Part shown: positions 1 through 9,614 of the stretch, one piece after another | Layout: each line of letters starts with the position of its first letter | Position numbering within the stretch: the stretch's first letter is position 1 | Source: Aquirhabdus parva | GTDB lineage: Bacteria > Pseudomonadota > Gammaproteobacteria > Pseudomonadales > Moraxellaceae | Direction: 5' to 3' | DNA length: 64,000 nucleotides | NCBI RefSeq assembly: GCF_003351745.1 | Contig: NZ_CP031222.1 | Location: 1,780,207-1,844,206 of the forward strand | Made by a program: the position numbers and the translations under genes | The notes under the pieces: model-generated | The model's input: the letters and a program-made list of their open reading frames with translations, nothing else | Told to the model about the DNA's origin: nothing | Databases searched by the model: none

Positions 1-1
1 A

Positions 2-961
2 GACCAGATCACTGTTTGCTTATGGCAAGAGAATGATCTCATTGATATTCGTGAACACTTTGATCTCGTAATTGAAGGGTTTGGTTGTCGTTTGCCCGAT
101 GTCATGATCAATAGGATGGCCAAGCAATCCGCAGATGGACAGCCTCCTGTATGGATCAATTTAGAGTATCTCAGTGCCGAAGCTTGGGTTGTTGACTGCC
201 ATGCTATGCCGTCAACTCACCCGCAAACGGGTTTGATTCAATACTTTTGGTTTCCAAGTTTCTATGCAGAAAGTGGTGGTTTAATTCGAGAGGCTTCGTT
301 ACTCAATAGAAGTCTCGATCATTCAAGCATTCAATCCGATTTTTGGACAGAATTGGGCATTGGTAATGCGCTGAACTTTGATCGACGTATTTCACTCTTT
401 GCTTATGAGAACGAAGTCATTACCCATTTGTTGTCTGATTTAGTATCCGACCATCTTTCAACACTTTTATTAATCCCTATGAGTAAAGCACTCACGATCG
501 TGAGTGAGTGGGCGGGTCGTGATTTAGAGGTTGGTGATCGAATCACACAGGGAGCATTAACTGTTGTTGTTCTCCCCTTTATGAATCATACAGATTATGA
601 CCAGTTACTTTGGGCATGTGATTTAAATATTGTCCGTGGGGAAGACTCTTTTATTCGCGCACAATGGTCAGGGAAGCCATTACTTTGGCAAATCTATCCG
701 CAAGAAGATGATGCTCATCTTTTAAAACTTGATGCATTCGTAGACTATGTTGCATCTAGCGTTGATACCCATCCTTCTTGGCTTCAAGCAATGAACGCTT
801 GGAATAGTACAAGTACCCAAGATCATTCATGGGCATCTTATCTGGCTCACTTATCCTGTTGGACCATCTCTGCACTGGATTGGCAGAAACATCTAACCAT
901 GCAGTCAGATCTTGCGAAGCGGTTAATGCATTTCTATGACCAAATGGCTGCTAAAAATTGA
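2..961 (+). CDS. earP: EarP, EF-P arginine rhamnosyltransferase (5' truncated by window edge)
   Basis: EarP transfers rhamnose from dTDP-L-rhamnose to Arg32 of elongation factor P, a modification needed for EF-P to relieve ribosome stalling at proline runs. The reading frame is open back to base 2, so the N-terminus lies outside the window; the TTG at 92 is not the true start. Visible family features are the segment ending in FGCRLPDVMI, the WINLEYLSAE stretch and the later GEDSFIRAQW, matching the conserved RGEDSxxRAQWAGxPF region near the nucleotide-sugar site. The efp gene follows 136 bp downstream on the same strand with Arg at position 32, which is the canonical partnership. Identification is strong; only the start is missing. 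Confidence 0.93.
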   Translation, partial: DQITVCLWQENDLIDIREHFDLVIEGFGCRLPDVMINRMAKQSADGQPPVWINLEYLSAEAWVVDCHAMPSTHPQTGLIQYFWFPSFYAESGGLIREASLLNRSLDHSSIQSDFWTELGIGNALNFDRRISLFAYENEVITHLLSDLVSDHLSTLLLIPMSKALTIVSEWAGRDLEVGDRITQGALTVVVLPFMNHTDYDQLLWACDLNIVRGEDSFIRAQWSGKPLLWQIYPQEDDAHLLKLDAFVDYVASSVDTHPSWLQAMNAWNSTSTQDHSWASYLAHLSCWTISALDWQKHLTMQSDLAKRLMHFYDQMAAKN

Positions 962-1097
962 ACATTTTATCAATAAGCAGTAAATAACCTTCAAATAATC
1001 ATAAAACCGGATAACAACACACATAACAGTCATGAATTTGGTTAAAAAATCGGGTAGAATCGCGCCTTACCGAAACGCTCCATAGGATTCACCCCAC

Positions 1098-1664
1098 ATG
1101 AAAACCGCACAAGAAGTCAAATCTGGCAACGTAATTATGGTCAACGGCAACCCTATGGTTGTTTTGAAAACCGAATTCAACAAATCAGGCCGTAACTCAG
1201 CCGTTGTCAAAATGAAAATGAAGAACTTGTTGAATGAACAGGCTCAAGAGTCTGTATATAAAGCTGATGAAAAGTTTGATCAAATCATTCTTGAAACACG
1301 TGATGTGACTTACTCTTATTTCGCTGATCCAATGTACATTTTCATGGACGACGAATTCAACCAGTACGAAGTTGAAGAAGAAAACTTAGGCGATACCAAG
1401 AACTTCATCGAAGATGGCATGACTGATGTTTGTGAAGTCACCATGTATGAAGGTAAAGCAATCTCTGTAGAGTTACCAACGATCATCGTACGTGAAGTTG
1501 AATACACAGAACCTGCAGCTAAAGGTGATACCTCAGGTAAAGTCACCAAAATTGCAAGATTGAAATCGGGTTATGAGTTGCAAGTTGCATCATTCATCGA
1601 AATCGGTGAGCGTATTGAAATTGACTCACGCGATGGTTCATTCCGCGCACGCGCTAAAGGCTAA
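1098..1664 (+). CDS. efp: Elongation factor P, Arg32 type
   Basis: EF-P binds between the P and E sites of the ribosome and promotes peptide bond formation at polyproline motifs. The 188-residue length and the three beta-barrel domain architecture (KOW-like domain I, then two OB-fold domains) are standard. Counting from Met1, residue 32 in the loop NKSGRNS is arginine rather than lysine, so this is the rhamnosylated subclass and not the EpmA/EpmB lysylated one; the neighbouring earP supports this. The gene is followed by a strong intrinsic terminator, so earP and efp probably end there as a unit. Confidence 0.98.
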   Translation: MKTAQEVKSGNVIMVNGNPMVVLKTEFNKSGRNSAVVKMKMKNLLNEQAQESVYKADEKFDQIILETRDVTYSYFADPMYIFMDDEFNQYEVEEENLGDTKNFIEDGMTDVCEVTMYEGKAISVELPTIIVREVEYTEPAAKGDTSGKVTKIARLKSGYELQVASFIEIGERIEIDSRDGSFRARAKG

Positions 1665-1710
1665 TTTTGTTTTTTTAGTAATACTTTGAAAACTGAATGT
1701 CTACATGTTA

Positions 1711-1737
1711 AAAAGAGAGCCTAGGCTCTCTTTTTTT
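1711..1737 (+). terminator. Rho-independent terminator after efp
   Basis: A 10-bp inverted repeat with a CTAG loop (1711-1720 pairs with 1725-1734) runs into a T tract. It lies 46 bp after the efp stop and before the next gene's ribosome binding site. Confidence 0.85.
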
Positions 1738-1763
1738 ATATGGTATGCGTTATAGGAGTGTTT

Positions 1764-2066
1764 ATGCATCCTAGCAAAGTGGATCGAAATCTTCTCACTC
1801 AACTAACAGATCTTCCAAATATTGGTAAGGCTTGTGCAGCATATCTACATTTGCTCGGATTTTTTAAACCCCAGCAATTGATCGGTGTCGATCCTTATGT
1901 CTTATACGAATCTATTTGTTTAAAGACAGGTGTTAAGCATGACCCATGTATGATTGATACCTTTATTTCAATTACTCGGTTTATGGATGGCGAGGAAGCA
2001 AAACCATGGTGGGCGTATACTGCTGAGAGAAAACAAAAAATAAGTTTAAATACTAAAATTAAATAA
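1764..2066 (+). CDS. Helix-hairpin-helix protein, Cdd1 / mitomycin-resistance-like family
   Basis: This 100-residue protein carries the pattern [20 protein letters not shown] near its N-terminus, a helix-hairpin-helix resembling the DNA-binding modules of the Cdd1 (pathogenicity locus) family. The C-terminal part with CxxTGxxHDPCxIDTF and PWWxYTxERK is also typical of that family. The in-frame ATG at 1740 is less likely than the ATG at 1764, which is preceded by AGGAG at a 5-base spacing. The 3' end overlaps the convergent upp gene by 8 bases. The molecular function of the family is not established; a nucleic-acid-binding role is inferred from the HhH motif alone. Confidence 0.75.
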   Translation: MHPSKVDRNLLTQLTDLPNIGKACAAYLHLLGFFKPQQLIGVDPYVLYESICLKTGVKHDPCMIDTFISITRFMDGEEAKPWWAYTAERKQKISLNTKIK

Positions 2067-2700
2067 TAATCTTCTGGATACTACCAAAAATCTTATCGCC
2101 CGCATCGCCTAATCCAGGCACGATATAGCCTTGTTCATTTAGCCCTTGATCAACAGAAGCAGTATAAATTTCAACATCAGGATGAGCATCCGCAACGCGT
2201 TTTATCCCCTCTGGTGCGGCGACGAGGACCATAACGCGAATATCTTTACAACCAGATGTTTTTAGTACATCAATCGCCGCAACGAGTGAGCTTCCCGTCG
2301 CAAGCATTGGGTCGATGATTAGTCCTAAACGATTAGCAATATCAGGAACCATTTTCGAATAATAGGTCCGAGCTTTAAGTGTTTCCTCATCCCGTTCTAA
2401 TCCGAGCACGCTTACTTTTGCACTGGGGACCAGGTTTAAAACACCATCAAGCATGCCGATTCCTGCCCTTAAAATCGGTACTACGGTTATTTTCTTGCCT
2501 GCAATTCTCTGCACAGTCACAGGACCTGCCCATCCTACAATCTCTTGATCTTCAAGTACTAGGTCTTTAGTCGCCTCATAGGTCAAGAGCATCGTCACTT
2601 CTTGTGCAAGCTCACGAAAGTTCTTAGTGCTGATATCTGCGCGGCGCATTAAACCTAATTTATGCCGAATCAGCGGATGACGAATTTCGTGAGTAGGCAT
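2059..2700 (-). CDS. upp: Uracil phosphoribosyltransferase
   Basis: Upp converts uracil and PRPP to UMP in pyrimidine salvage. The 213-residue product has the usual family length, starts [19 protein letters not shown], and contains [15 protein letters not shown] plus the PRPP-binding loop [11 protein letters not shown]; the C-terminus [16 protein letters not shown] is the uracil-binding segment. It stands alone, convergent with and overlapping the HhH gene, and is followed downstream on its own strand only by that gene's antisense. Confidence 0.97.
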   Translation of the reverse strand: MPTHEIRHPLIRHKLGLMRRADISTKNFRELAQEVTMLLTYEATKDLVLEDQEIVGWAGPVTVQRIAGKKITVVPILRAGIGMLDGVLNLVPSAKVSVLGLERDEETLKARTYYSKMVPDIANRLGLIIDPMLATGSSLVAAIDVLKTSGCKDIRVMVLVAAPEGIKRVADAHPDVEIYTASVDQGLNEQGYIVPGLGDAGDKIFGSIQKIII

Positions 2701-2753
2701 AATCTAAAACTCCAAAATTTGTGAGTGAATCATTTTGTGGTCAAGCAAAAATA

Positions 2754-3686
2754 TTAACCATCAAGAACATTTGATGGTATTTTTCTATTCGAAAATAAAG
2801 GCAATAACTGTATTAAAACAATACACAGTAAAATTAAAATACAGCCCAATATGCCTTCAAAGTCCAAGATTTCGCCGAGTAGTAAAAAACCAAAGAAGGA
2901 TGCAAATAAAGTTTCAGATGACATGACTATTGCCGCGTCAGCAGCTTGAGTATAACGCTGCGCAATCACCTGCCCCGTATAAGCAATACCAACTGATATT
3001 AAACCTGCATAGAGAATAGCAGCGGATGCTTGCTCCATGCCTGCAAGAGAAAAGGGTTCTTTTATTAAGCCCCAAACGAGCCCTAAAGCACCTGCGACAA
3101 AGAACTGTGAAAATGCGACGAGAAAAGGAGAATTCAGTCGCTCAGCGATGCGTCCAACAAATACGATCTGTAGCGCCCAAAATGGACAACTTGCCAGTAC
3201 CCAGCTGTCCCCAGAACCAAAAGTGAGTGAATCAATGCCAGAAAGCAACCCTATGCCGATCACGCAACCGATGGATAAGGGCCATACAGACCAATGGGGC
3301 CGCTGACGTAGAATTAACCAAGACAATAAGGGCACCATAGGCACATAGAAGCCGGTGAGGAAACCCGCATTAGTCACGCTCGTACTGGCAATACCGACTT
3401 GCTGCAAGAGTGCTGCAACAAACAAAAAAACACCTAACATTGCCAATTGAAAAAAATCATTTTTTTTATAAAGATAGGTATTTGGTTGAGCACTGAGCTG
3501 TATGGCTCGTTGCCGTTTTTTGTATTCTCGGTATACCAGTGGTGAAATCGCGAGCGTACCAAGCAAAAAACGTAACCCTGTAAAGGTGATTGCACCAACC
3601 CCTTCAAGATTTTTTTGCACAACAAATGTGGTTCCCCAGATTAGAGAAACCACCAGAAGCAATAAATTTGCCTGTAAACGACTCAT
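2754..3686 (-). CDS. EamA/DMT-superfamily permease
   Basis: This 310-residue inner-membrane protein has the two tandem EamA repeats of the drug/metabolite transporter superfamily, about ten hydrophobic helices in total. The first repeat begins LLLLVVSLIWGTTFV and includes the conserved FTGLRFLLG; the second repeat carries the matching SSETLFASFFGFLLLGE signature near residues 255-270. Related proteins export amino acids or other metabolites, but the substrate cannot be read from sequence. It is a single gene with no obvious operon partner. Confidence 0.88.
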   Translation of the reverse strand: MSRLQANLLLLVVSLIWGTTFVVQKNLEGVGAITFTGLRFLLGTLAISPLVYREYKKRQRAIQLSAQPNTYLYKKNDFFQLAMLGVFLFVAALLQQVGIASTSVTNAGFLTGFYVPMVPLLSWLILRQRPHWSVWPLSIGCVIGIGLLSGIDSLTFGSGDSWVLASCPFWALQIVFVGRIAERLNSPFLVAFSQFFVAGALGLVWGLIKEPFSLAGMEQASAAILYAGLISVGIAYTGQVIAQRYTQAADAAIVMSSETLFASFFGFLLLGEILDFEGILGCILILLCIVLIQLLPLFSNRKIPSNVLDG

Positions 3687-3786
3687 ATTAGGGCAACGTA
3701 ATTTATAAGAAGAGTAAGCAAAAAAACTTTAAAAAACAATTTGGATCAAGACTTGACCATGGCTTAATTAAAATTCAAGTTGATGC

Positions 3787-3823
3787 AAAATTATACCAAT
3801 ATTTGACTCATTGGTATAATTTT
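3787..3823 (-). terminator. Bidirectional stem-loop terminator after the amino-acid ABC operon
   Basis: A 14-bp perfect inverted repeat (3787-3800 with 3810-3823) is flanked by A and T runs and so can act in both directions. It lies 25 bp past the stop of the minus-strand ATPase gene. Confidence 0.7.
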
Positions 3824-3847
3824 TATTTGACGAATAACCAGACTAAA

Positions 3848-4585
3848 TCAATGATTTATTTGACCAAGAAACGTGCGAATACGAGGGTTTTCTTGTGCAG
3901 AAAAAAACTGCTCTGGTGGTGCATCTTGTGCGATACAGCCTTGGTCAAAAAATAGAATCCGGTCACCGACTTCTCGTGCAAAGCCCATTTCATGAGTAAC
4001 AACAATCATCGTCATGCCCGATTTTGCAAGTTCCTTCATGACGTCAAGAACCTCTTTAACCATTTCTGGATCAAGCGCAGATGTTGGCTCATCAAACAGC
4101 AGTACCTCTGGCTTCATGGCGAGTGCACGGGCGATTGCGACACGTTGCTGCTGCCCTCCAGACAATGCAAAGGGATATTTTGAAGCATGATCTAACATCC
4201 CTACTCGTTCAAGGAGTTGTAATGCTTCGATATTTGCTTGCTCTTTGGATAACTTACGAACCCGTCTTGGTGCAAGTGTAATGTTTTCAAGGACGGTCAT
4301 ATGTGGGAATAGATTGAACTGCTGGAAAACCATACCTACTTCGGCGCGCAAAGCACTTAAGTGACGTAAATCATCGTCAACTTCGATGTCGTTGATAATA
4401 ATCGTCCCACTATCATGGCGTTCCATACGATTCAGCATACGTAATAGCGTGCTTTTTCCTGATCCGGATGCGCCTATAATGACGGCGACTTCACCAGCAT
4501 TAAAATGCGTACTGATATTTTGCAGTACATGAGCACTGCCAAAATATTTATTAACGTGATCAATGGTAATTAATGGCTTAATCAT
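3848..4585 (-). CDS. Polar amino-acid ABC transporter ATP-binding protein (GlnQ/HisP-like)
   Basis: This is the cytoplasmic ATPase of a polar amino-acid importer, 245 residues as usual. Walker A is [12 protein letters not shown], the ABC signature is [16 protein letters not shown], Walker B is [14 protein letters not shown] and the switch histidine lies in [15 protein letters not shown]. The start overlaps the permease stop by 4 bases (ATGA), so the two are translationally coupled. Order on the minus strand is binding protein, permease, ATPase. The substrate is inferred only as a polar amino acid such as glutamine, histidine or arginine. Confidence 0.95.
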   Translation of the reverse strand: MIKPLITIDHVNKYFGSAHVLQNISTHFNAGEVAVIIGASGSGKSTLLRMLNRMERHDSGTIIINDIEVDDDLRHLSALRAEVGMVFQQFNLFPHMTVLENITLAPRRVRKLSKEQANIEALQLLERVGMLDHASKYPFALSGGQQQRVAIARALAMKPEVLLFDEPTSALDPEMVKEVLDVMKELAKSGMTMIVVTHEMGFAREVGDRILFFDQGCIAQDAPPEQFFSAQENPRIRTFLGQINH

Positions 4586-5382
4586 GATTGTCGTCCCTCG
4601 ACATCAAATCGACGTTCAACTGCATTTGAAATTTGCGTCAGGATGGTAGTCAGCAATAGGTAAATGACCGCGGTCGTCATCAACGTTGGAATGGGCTGAA
4701 ATGTCTCGGCTTGAATACGGTTGCCGACATTAGTGAGCTCCACCACACCTATCGCATAGGCTAACGAGGTGTCTTTAAGCAATGCGATAAAATTATTAAC
4801 CAGAGGAGGTAATGCGACTTTGAATGCTTGTGGAAAAACAATGTCAGTTGCTGTATGCCAAGCAGATAATCCTAATGATTGTGCAGCTTCGACTTGTCCC
4901 TTGGGTACGGCAAGTAGGCCTGAACGAATTGCTTCGGCATTATAGGCACCTGCATTCAACGCTAAAGCGATTGCAGCGGAAGTGAAATCGGAAAACTGGA
5001 GTGATGGGATAAAAATAGGCAATGCCAGATATACAAATAAAATCTGGACTAGAAGTGGTGTCCCACGGATAACCCAAATATAAAACCCTGAAATCAAGCG
5101 AATAATACCAAAACGGGATAATTTACCTAATGCAGCTATCACCCCCAACACGACGCCGATTACCCCTGCAATAATTGCCAATTCCACTGTTATACGCGTG
5201 GCTTTAGCAAACTCCTGAGCGTTTTCTCCGATGGGTGATGGGATATGCGCTAGGGGAATCGCAAGAAGCCATAGGAATAGCAGCAAAATGACGATGGCGA
5301 TCGCAATCGTCGCAGAACTTTTGCTCTGTCGTCCCCAACTGGCAGGCCAGCTTAAAAATTTTAATGACACTAATTTTCTCAA
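4582..5382 (-). CDS. Polar amino-acid ABC transporter permease (HisM/GlnP family)
   Basis: This 266-residue integral membrane protein begins with a long positively charged N-terminal extension and a first hydrophobic helix ([14 protein letters not shown]). The His/Glu/Gln/Arg/opine permease domain follows from about residue 60. The EAA loop that contacts the ATPase is seen as [54 protein letters not shown] is the hallmark segment of this family. It sits between the binding-protein and ATPase genes, and one permease gene would imply a homodimeric channel. Confidence 0.94.
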   Translation of the reverse strand: MRKLVSLKFLSWPASWGRQSKSSATIAIAIVILLLFLWLLAIPLAHIPSPIGENAQEFAKATRITVELAIIAGVIGVVLGVIAALGKLSRFGIIRLISGFYIWVIRGTPLLVQILFVYLALPIFIPSLQFSDFTSAAIALALNAGAYNAEAIRSGLLAVPKGQVEAAQSLGLSAWHTATDIVFPQAFKVALPPLVNNFIALLKDTSLAYAIGVVELTNVGNRIQAETFQPIPTLMTTAVIYLLLTTILTQISNAVERRFDVEGRQS

Positions 5383-5437
5383 CTACTTAAATATCATAAA
5401 CAATACAACAAGAACACAACGTCCATACTGTCAAATT

Positions 5438-6220
5438 CTATTTACAACGAATATCTTCTTTAAAATATTTATTAGAAATTGCGGCATAGGTGCCATCTGC
5501 AAGGATCTGATTAAAGGCTTTGTTATAAGCGTCTGCTAATGGAATATTTCCTTTGGATACAAGGGCGCCTACTTTTTCAACAAAAACAAAATCACCAATC
5601 TTAAGTCCAGATGAGGGATTCGCTGCAATTGCAGCCTTAGCTAAAAATTTGTCCGAAACCCACGCGTCGGCACGTCCCATTGTCACTGCAGCTTGAGCAT
5701 CAGTATCTTTAGGGAAGGTTTTGATATCTTTAATATTGGGAACTTTTTTAAGATTTTCGAGATAAGATGTCCCAACCTGAACAACCACATTTTTTCCTGC
5801 TAGATTTGCCACACTACGTATTGCAGGGTCTTTAGACACAATGACCCCTCCAGTACAATAATGAGGCGTTGTAAACGTAACGACTTTAGCACGTGATTCA
5901 GTAATTCCGTGCGATGCGATAACCAGATCCCATCGATCTTGTTGTAGACCAGCTATGAGCGCATCAAAGCCTACACTTTTCCACTCAACAGTAAGTCCCA
6001 TTTTTTGAGCAACCGCATTAGCGATGTCGATCTCAAAACCAGTGAGCTTACCTGCTTGAAAATAATTAAAGGGGCTAAACTGCCCTTCGGTCGCAATGAT
6101 GATTTTATGATCTTTTTCTATGGCAGATAGTGAGCGCGCATCGACCCTTTGTAAAGGCAGCAATGCAAGCCCTGCCAAAATGCCAGTTATACTTAAAGAT
6201 ACGATATTTTTTGCTTTCAT
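5438..6220 (-). CDS. Periplasmic amino-acid-binding protein of the ABC importer
   Basis: This is an extracellular solute-binding protein, family 3. I start at the ATG preceded by AGGAAGTGAG (codon 8 of the longest frame); it gives a clean signal peptide, basic MKAKN, a hydrophobic core, and likely cleavage near residue 29 after VDA. The mature protein shows the family motifs ATEGQFSPFNY, LTGFEIDIANAVAQKMGL, WDLVIASHGITESRAKVVTFTTPHY and GRADAWVSDK. It heads the operon with the permease 55 bp downstream. The ligand is probably a polar or basic amino acid, by family membership only. Confidence 0.93.
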   Translation of the reverse strand: MKAKNIVSLSITGILAGLALLPLQRVDARSLSAIEKDHKIIIATEGQFSPFNYFQAGKLTGFEIDIANAVAQKMGLTVEWKSVGFDALIAGLQQDRWDLVIASHGITESRAKVVTFTTPHYCTGGVIVSKDPAIRSVANLAGKNVVVQVGTSYLENLKKVPNIKDIKTFPKDTDAQAAVTMGRADAWVSDKFLAKAAIAANPSSGLKIGDFVFVEKVGALVSKGNIPLADAYNKAFNQILADGTYAAISNKYFKEDIRCK

Positions 6221-6708
6221 ACTCACTTCCTGCTTAATCAATCATTGCAATCTATCAATCATGGGAATCATTATTTGTCATCGTGTCGGATCATTTCATT
6301 CTTCGACACTCAGCAATGTTCAGCAATATATATACCAAGACTGACCTACATGTTCATCGTTGGGTGATCTTATATATCTTTGTTATGATAATAAAATCTT
6401 ATTCCTAGCGCAGTATCACTTTTGATACGAATGACGTCATCTGTGAACCATTGGAATTCACCATTGCTATAAAAAAATTATTTGAATCAGTCCATCAAAC
6501 GTGTTTAACGGGATGACCAATCTTCAGAAGCTTCATTCATATTTTGCAAAGGGTGCGATTGTAAGGTCTCTTTTATAGTTGTGGTTAATTTATTTTCTGA
6601 ATGGTAAAATTTAAAAATGTCAAAAAACAAAATAACTACCCTCAAAATCGACATAGACATTTAATCTATAGGCATATTTTACAACGTTATATCGACGGAA
6701 CCTGAAAA
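6221..6708. other. Divergent intergenic region, no gene seen
   Basis: About 490 bp separate the start of the binding-protein gene (minus) from the dehydrogenase gene (plus). Short open frames here lack ribosome binding sites and protein-like composition. The stretch is A+T-rich and must hold both divergent promoters, but I could not pick a convincing -35/-10 pair. Confidence 0.5.
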
Positions 6709-7584
6709 ATGACTCAATCAATCGCATTTCTTGGACTTGGTGCTATGGGCTGGCGTATGGCTGCGCACTTACCGAAAGCATTCTCGGATGTACGGGTTTG
6801 GAATCGTACATTTAGCAAGGCAGAAGCCCATGCACTACAGTTCGGTACACAGGCCAGCTCTATTGAGAATGCTGTTCAGGCTGATATTATTTTTTCATGT
6901 TTACCGACTAGTGCTGAAGTTGAAGCTTTAATTGCCACCTATCCACCTAAAGCAGGAAGCATCTGGGTAGATTGTACCAGTGGTGAGCCAACCTCCGCTC
7001 AGCGCGTTTCTGCAAAGCTTGCAGAAAATAACGTTCACTTCTTAGATGCGCCTGTTTCGGGTCAAACCATTGGTGCTGAAAAGGGGATTTTGACAGTGAT
7101 GGTGGGTGGTGATGTGGTTGCACTTGAACGTGCACGCTCTGCAATTGAGCCTTTTGCAGGGCTGATTGAACATGTTGGAGGGAGCGGAGCAGGTTTTGCT
7201 GTTAAGGCCGTCAATAACATGTTATTGGCCGTAAATCTTTGGTCAGTTGCTGAAGGTTTTAGTGCCCTAAAAGCACATGGTGTTAATCTTGAAAGCGCGC
7301 TCACTTGCATCAATGCTTCAAGCGGTCGTAGTTTGGCTTCAGAAAACACGTTTCCTCAACGCGTATTAAATCGTGAGTTTCCCTTAACGTTTGCATTGAA
7401 TCTACTCGCAAAAGATACAGGTATTGCGATTGATCTGGCGCACAGTGCGAAACTCCCCTCTCCTTTACTTGCACTGACCCAAAGCTTATACCGTGCAGCG
7501 AGCAATAGTCTGCCTGAAGACAGCGACTTTTCTGCAGTGGTGAAGTTGTTAGAAAGCTGGACAGGACAAGTCTTAGAAGTTTAA
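6709..7584 (+). CDS. NAD(P)-dependent beta-hydroxyacid dehydrogenase (3-hydroxyisobutyrate dehydrogenase family)
   Basis: This 291-residue enzyme belongs to the HIBADH / tartronate semialdehyde reductase / GLYR family that oxidises short beta-hydroxyacids. The N-terminal Rossmann fold has FLGLGAMGWRMAAHL (GxGxMG type) followed by VWNRT; the substrate motif is FLDAPVSGQTIGAEKGILTVMVGG; the catalytic lysine lies in GAGFAVKAVNNMLLAVN. The Arg of VWNRT at the end of beta strand 2 would favour NADP(H), which is an inference. The start has GGAA at a suitable spacing. The GNAT gene follows on the same strand but the specific substrate is not indicated. Confidence 0.88.
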   Translation: MTQSIAFLGLGAMGWRMAAHLPKAFSDVRVWNRTFSKAEAHALQFGTQASSIENAVQADIIFSCLPTSAEVEALIATYPPKAGSIWVDCTSGEPTSAQRVSAKLAENNVHFLDAPVSGQTIGAEKGILTVMVGGDVVALERARSAIEPFAGLIEHVGGSGAGFAVKAVNNMLLAVNLWSVAEGFSALKAHGVNLESALTCINASSGRSLASENTFPQRVLNREFPLTFALNLLAKDTGIAIDLAHSAKLPSPLLALTQSLYRAASNSLPEDSDFSAVVKLLESWTGQVLEV

Positions 7585-7633
7585 GTCCACACATTCGCGA
7601 TTATTCATCAGCATACATACCTGAGAAAATCGA

Positions 7634-8143
7634 TTGAACGAGCCATCTCAAATGTTAAGTCTGCGTCAGTTAAGCGCATCAAATCCACAGGACATTGACG
7701 CGCTTCTTCTATTATTTGAGCAAGCATCTGACTACTTCCACATCATTGAAGATCGACCACCTGAATACAATGATGCCTATCTTACGCTGACTGAGCTTCC
7801 CCTACTAAAAGGCATCGAAGATAAGCGATGCATGGGATTTTATCTAGACCACCTATTGGTTGGATGTATAGATATGATTAGGGGATATCCTGAGACTCAT
7901 ATTGCCTATCTTGGTTTGATACTTTTTTCTGAAAATTATCAAAGGCAAGGTTTGGGAAAGAAGGGCGTGGAGTATGCAACTCAAATGTCAAAATCCTGGG
8001 GCTGTACTATGCTCCGTTTAGCGGTAATTGAAACCAATCAACTTGCATTTTCCTTCTGGCAACGACAAGGTTTTAAAGAAATTTATCGTAAATCCCTCCT
8101 CCAATATACAGGTCAGGCGATTGTGATGGAGCGTCATATCTAG
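7634..8143 (+). CDS. GNAT-family N-acetyltransferase
   Basis: The roughly 165-residue product has a GNAT acetyl-CoA-binding motif A: IAYLGLILFSENYQRQGLGKKGVEYA, with the QRQGLGKK pyrophosphate loop, and motif B RLAVIETNQLAFSFWQRQGF. The open frame begins with TTG at 7634; an ATG six codons later at 7652 is an equally reasonable start because neither has a strong ribosome binding site. It lies between the dehydrogenase and the racemase gene, all on the plus strand. Substrate unknown. Confidence 0.82.
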   Translation: MNEPSQMLSLRQLSASNPQDIDALLLLFEQASDYFHIIEDRPPEYNDAYLTLTELPLLKGIEDKRCMGFYLDHLLVGCIDMIRGYPETHIAYLGLILFSENYQRQGLGKKGVEYATQMSKSWGCTMLRLAVIETNQLAFSFWQRQGFKEIYRKSLLQYTGQAIVMERHI

Positions 8144-8179
8144 AGTTTATGATGGTATACCCTATTTAGGAGTTTTCAC

Positions 8180-8881
8180 TTGAGAACAATTGGTTTGATC
8201 GGTGGCATGAGCTGGGAGTCTACGATTCCTTACTATCGAATGATCAATGAAACAATTAAAGATCATTTAGGTGGATTACATTCAGCAAAAATAATTCTTT
8301 ATAGTGTTGATTTACAGCCTATCGTAGAGCTTCAGCACACAGCGAATTGGTTAGAAGCCGGTCGGCAACTTGCAGAGATCGCTTTGTTACTTGAAGGCGC
8401 GGGTGCTGAAAGCATCGTGCTCTGTACCAATACGATGCATAAAGTTGCGCCTGCAATTGAAAGCGCCGTGAATATCCCTCTACTCCACGTCGTAGACGTC
8501 ACAGCTGAGGCTATAAAACAATCCAAGTTTAAAACCGTGGGGCTACTTGGCACACGCTTTACAATGGAGCAGGATTTTTATCGAAAAAGATTTGAGAATG
8601 GTCACGATATAAACATTGTGATCCCCGATGAAAGAGATCGTGAAACAGTCCATCAAGTGATTTATCAAGAACTGTGTTTAGGGCAAATTCTTGATTCTTC
8701 ACTTAGGGAATATCGCAGGATAATGCAGCGATTAATAGATAACGGCGCTGAAGCAATTATTTTAGGCTGCACTGAGATCTCAATGCTTGTGCATCAGGTG
8801 GATTGTTCCGTTCCACTTTTTGATACGACAGCACTGCACGCAAAGTTTGCTGCGGAATGGGCCTTGTCTGAATCGAGTTAA
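8180..8881 (+). CDS. Aspartate/glutamate racemase family protein
   Basis: This 233-residue protein belongs to the Asp/Glu/hydantoin racemase superfamily, YgeA/RacD branch. It opens with TIGLIGGMSWESTIPYYRMIN, and both cysteines of the cofactor-independent two-base mechanism are present: CTNTMHK in the first half and ILGCTEIS in the second. It starts with TTG, preceded by TAGGAG at a 7-base spacing, which decides the start. The 3' end overlaps the convergent downstream gene by 4 bases. It would interconvert L- and D-amino acids; the exact substrate is not evident. Confidence 0.87.
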   Translation: MRTIGLIGGMSWESTIPYYRMINETIKDHLGGLHSAKIILYSVDLQPIVELQHTANWLEAGRQLAEIALLLEGAGAESIVLCTNTMHKVAPAIESAVNIPLLHVVDVTAEAIKQSKFKTVGLLGTRFTMEQDFYRKRFENGHDINIVIPDERDRETVHQVIYQELCLGQILDSSLREYRRIMQRLIDNGAEAIILGCTEISMLVHQVDCSVPLFDTTALHAKFAAEWALSESS

Positions 8882-9507
8882 TCATCACTAACAAAGACTT
8901 GTTTAACCCAGATCAGTTCACATGCACCAGCACCGCTATCTTCGCGAGTAAGAGAGCTTTTCCATTTCCAACGTTTATGTTGATCAGTAATTTCTACCAA
9001 TTGACCTGATAGGTGTAGTATCTGTCCAACGCGAACATTTTCTAACTGTTTAGCAATAAGATCATTGGCTGGGATCATGTGCATATTCGCACTATGAGAA
9101 ATAATGTCTCCTATTGGAATCGGTGGAGCGTTTTTATAAGAGTAACGGTAAAATCGACCACTTTGAGAGATATTCAACTGTTCGATTACTGCGCTATCTG
9201 ACATACGCCCCCAGCCTAAAGCAATATCAATAGGAACAATATCTGCTCCTGTATCAAAACGATAGCGTTCTGTAGATAAAACACGTGCTTCGATCGAAAA
9301 ATCCTTCAGAGGCTGAATAACATATCCCTTAAATAATGCCATTGGTTCGTTTGTATCCAACTGCACCGGATCGTTTGGTGCAACGATAGACCCTTCTGGA
9401 TGCTTAATAGCACGAAAACGGTAATGATCATAAGCCGCGTATATCGCTAGACATCCTATCAATACTTTGAGCCAACGCATAAAGTGACCTAAAATCGTTT
9501 TTGTCAT
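8878..9507 (-). CDS. Membrane-anchored conserved hypothetical protein
   Basis: This 209-residue protein has one N-terminal hydrophobic helix (VLIGCLAIYAAYD, about residues 15-27) and a soluble remainder predicted to be outside the cytoplasm. Sequence features include FKGYVIQPLKDFSIEARVLS, DIALGWGRMSD, RFYRYSYKNAPPIP and a C-terminal WKSSLTREDSGAGACELIWV. The composition is that of a real protein, and I believe it belongs to a conserved uncharacterised gammaproteobacterial family. No enzymatic motif is visible. Its stop overlaps the racemase stop tail-to-tail. Confidence 0.8.
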   Translation of the reverse strand: MTKTILGHFMRWLKVLIGCLAIYAAYDHYRFRAIKHPEGSIVAPNDPVQLDTNEPMALFKGYVIQPLKDFSIEARVLSTERYRFDTGADIVPIDIALGWGRMSDSAVIEQLNISQSGRFYRYSYKNAPPIPIGDIISHSANMHMIPANDLIAKQLENVRVGQILHLSGQLVEITDQHKRWKWKSSLTREDSGAGACELIWVKQVFVSDD

Positions 9508-9556
9508 GTAAGTGATAAGTTTAAGTGATAAAAGCTTTTAATTATGATCGACCATG

Positions 9557-9586
9557 AAAAAAAGGCACGCATTGCGTACCTTTTTT
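9557..9586 (-). terminator. Terminator after the double-glycine peptide gene
   Basis: A 7-bp G+C-rich stem (9564-9570 with 9574-9580, one wobble pair on the minus strand) is flanked by seven A and six T residues. On the minus strand it follows the small peptide gene and isolates it from the next minus-strand gene. Confidence 0.8.
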
Positions 9587-9614
9587 GAAATGACTTTCTA
9601 AATTTATTTAAACA

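Noticed and set aside
1316-1549. 77-residue frame antisense to efp
   Set aside because: It is a shadow of a highly conserved gene; the composition follows from efp codons.
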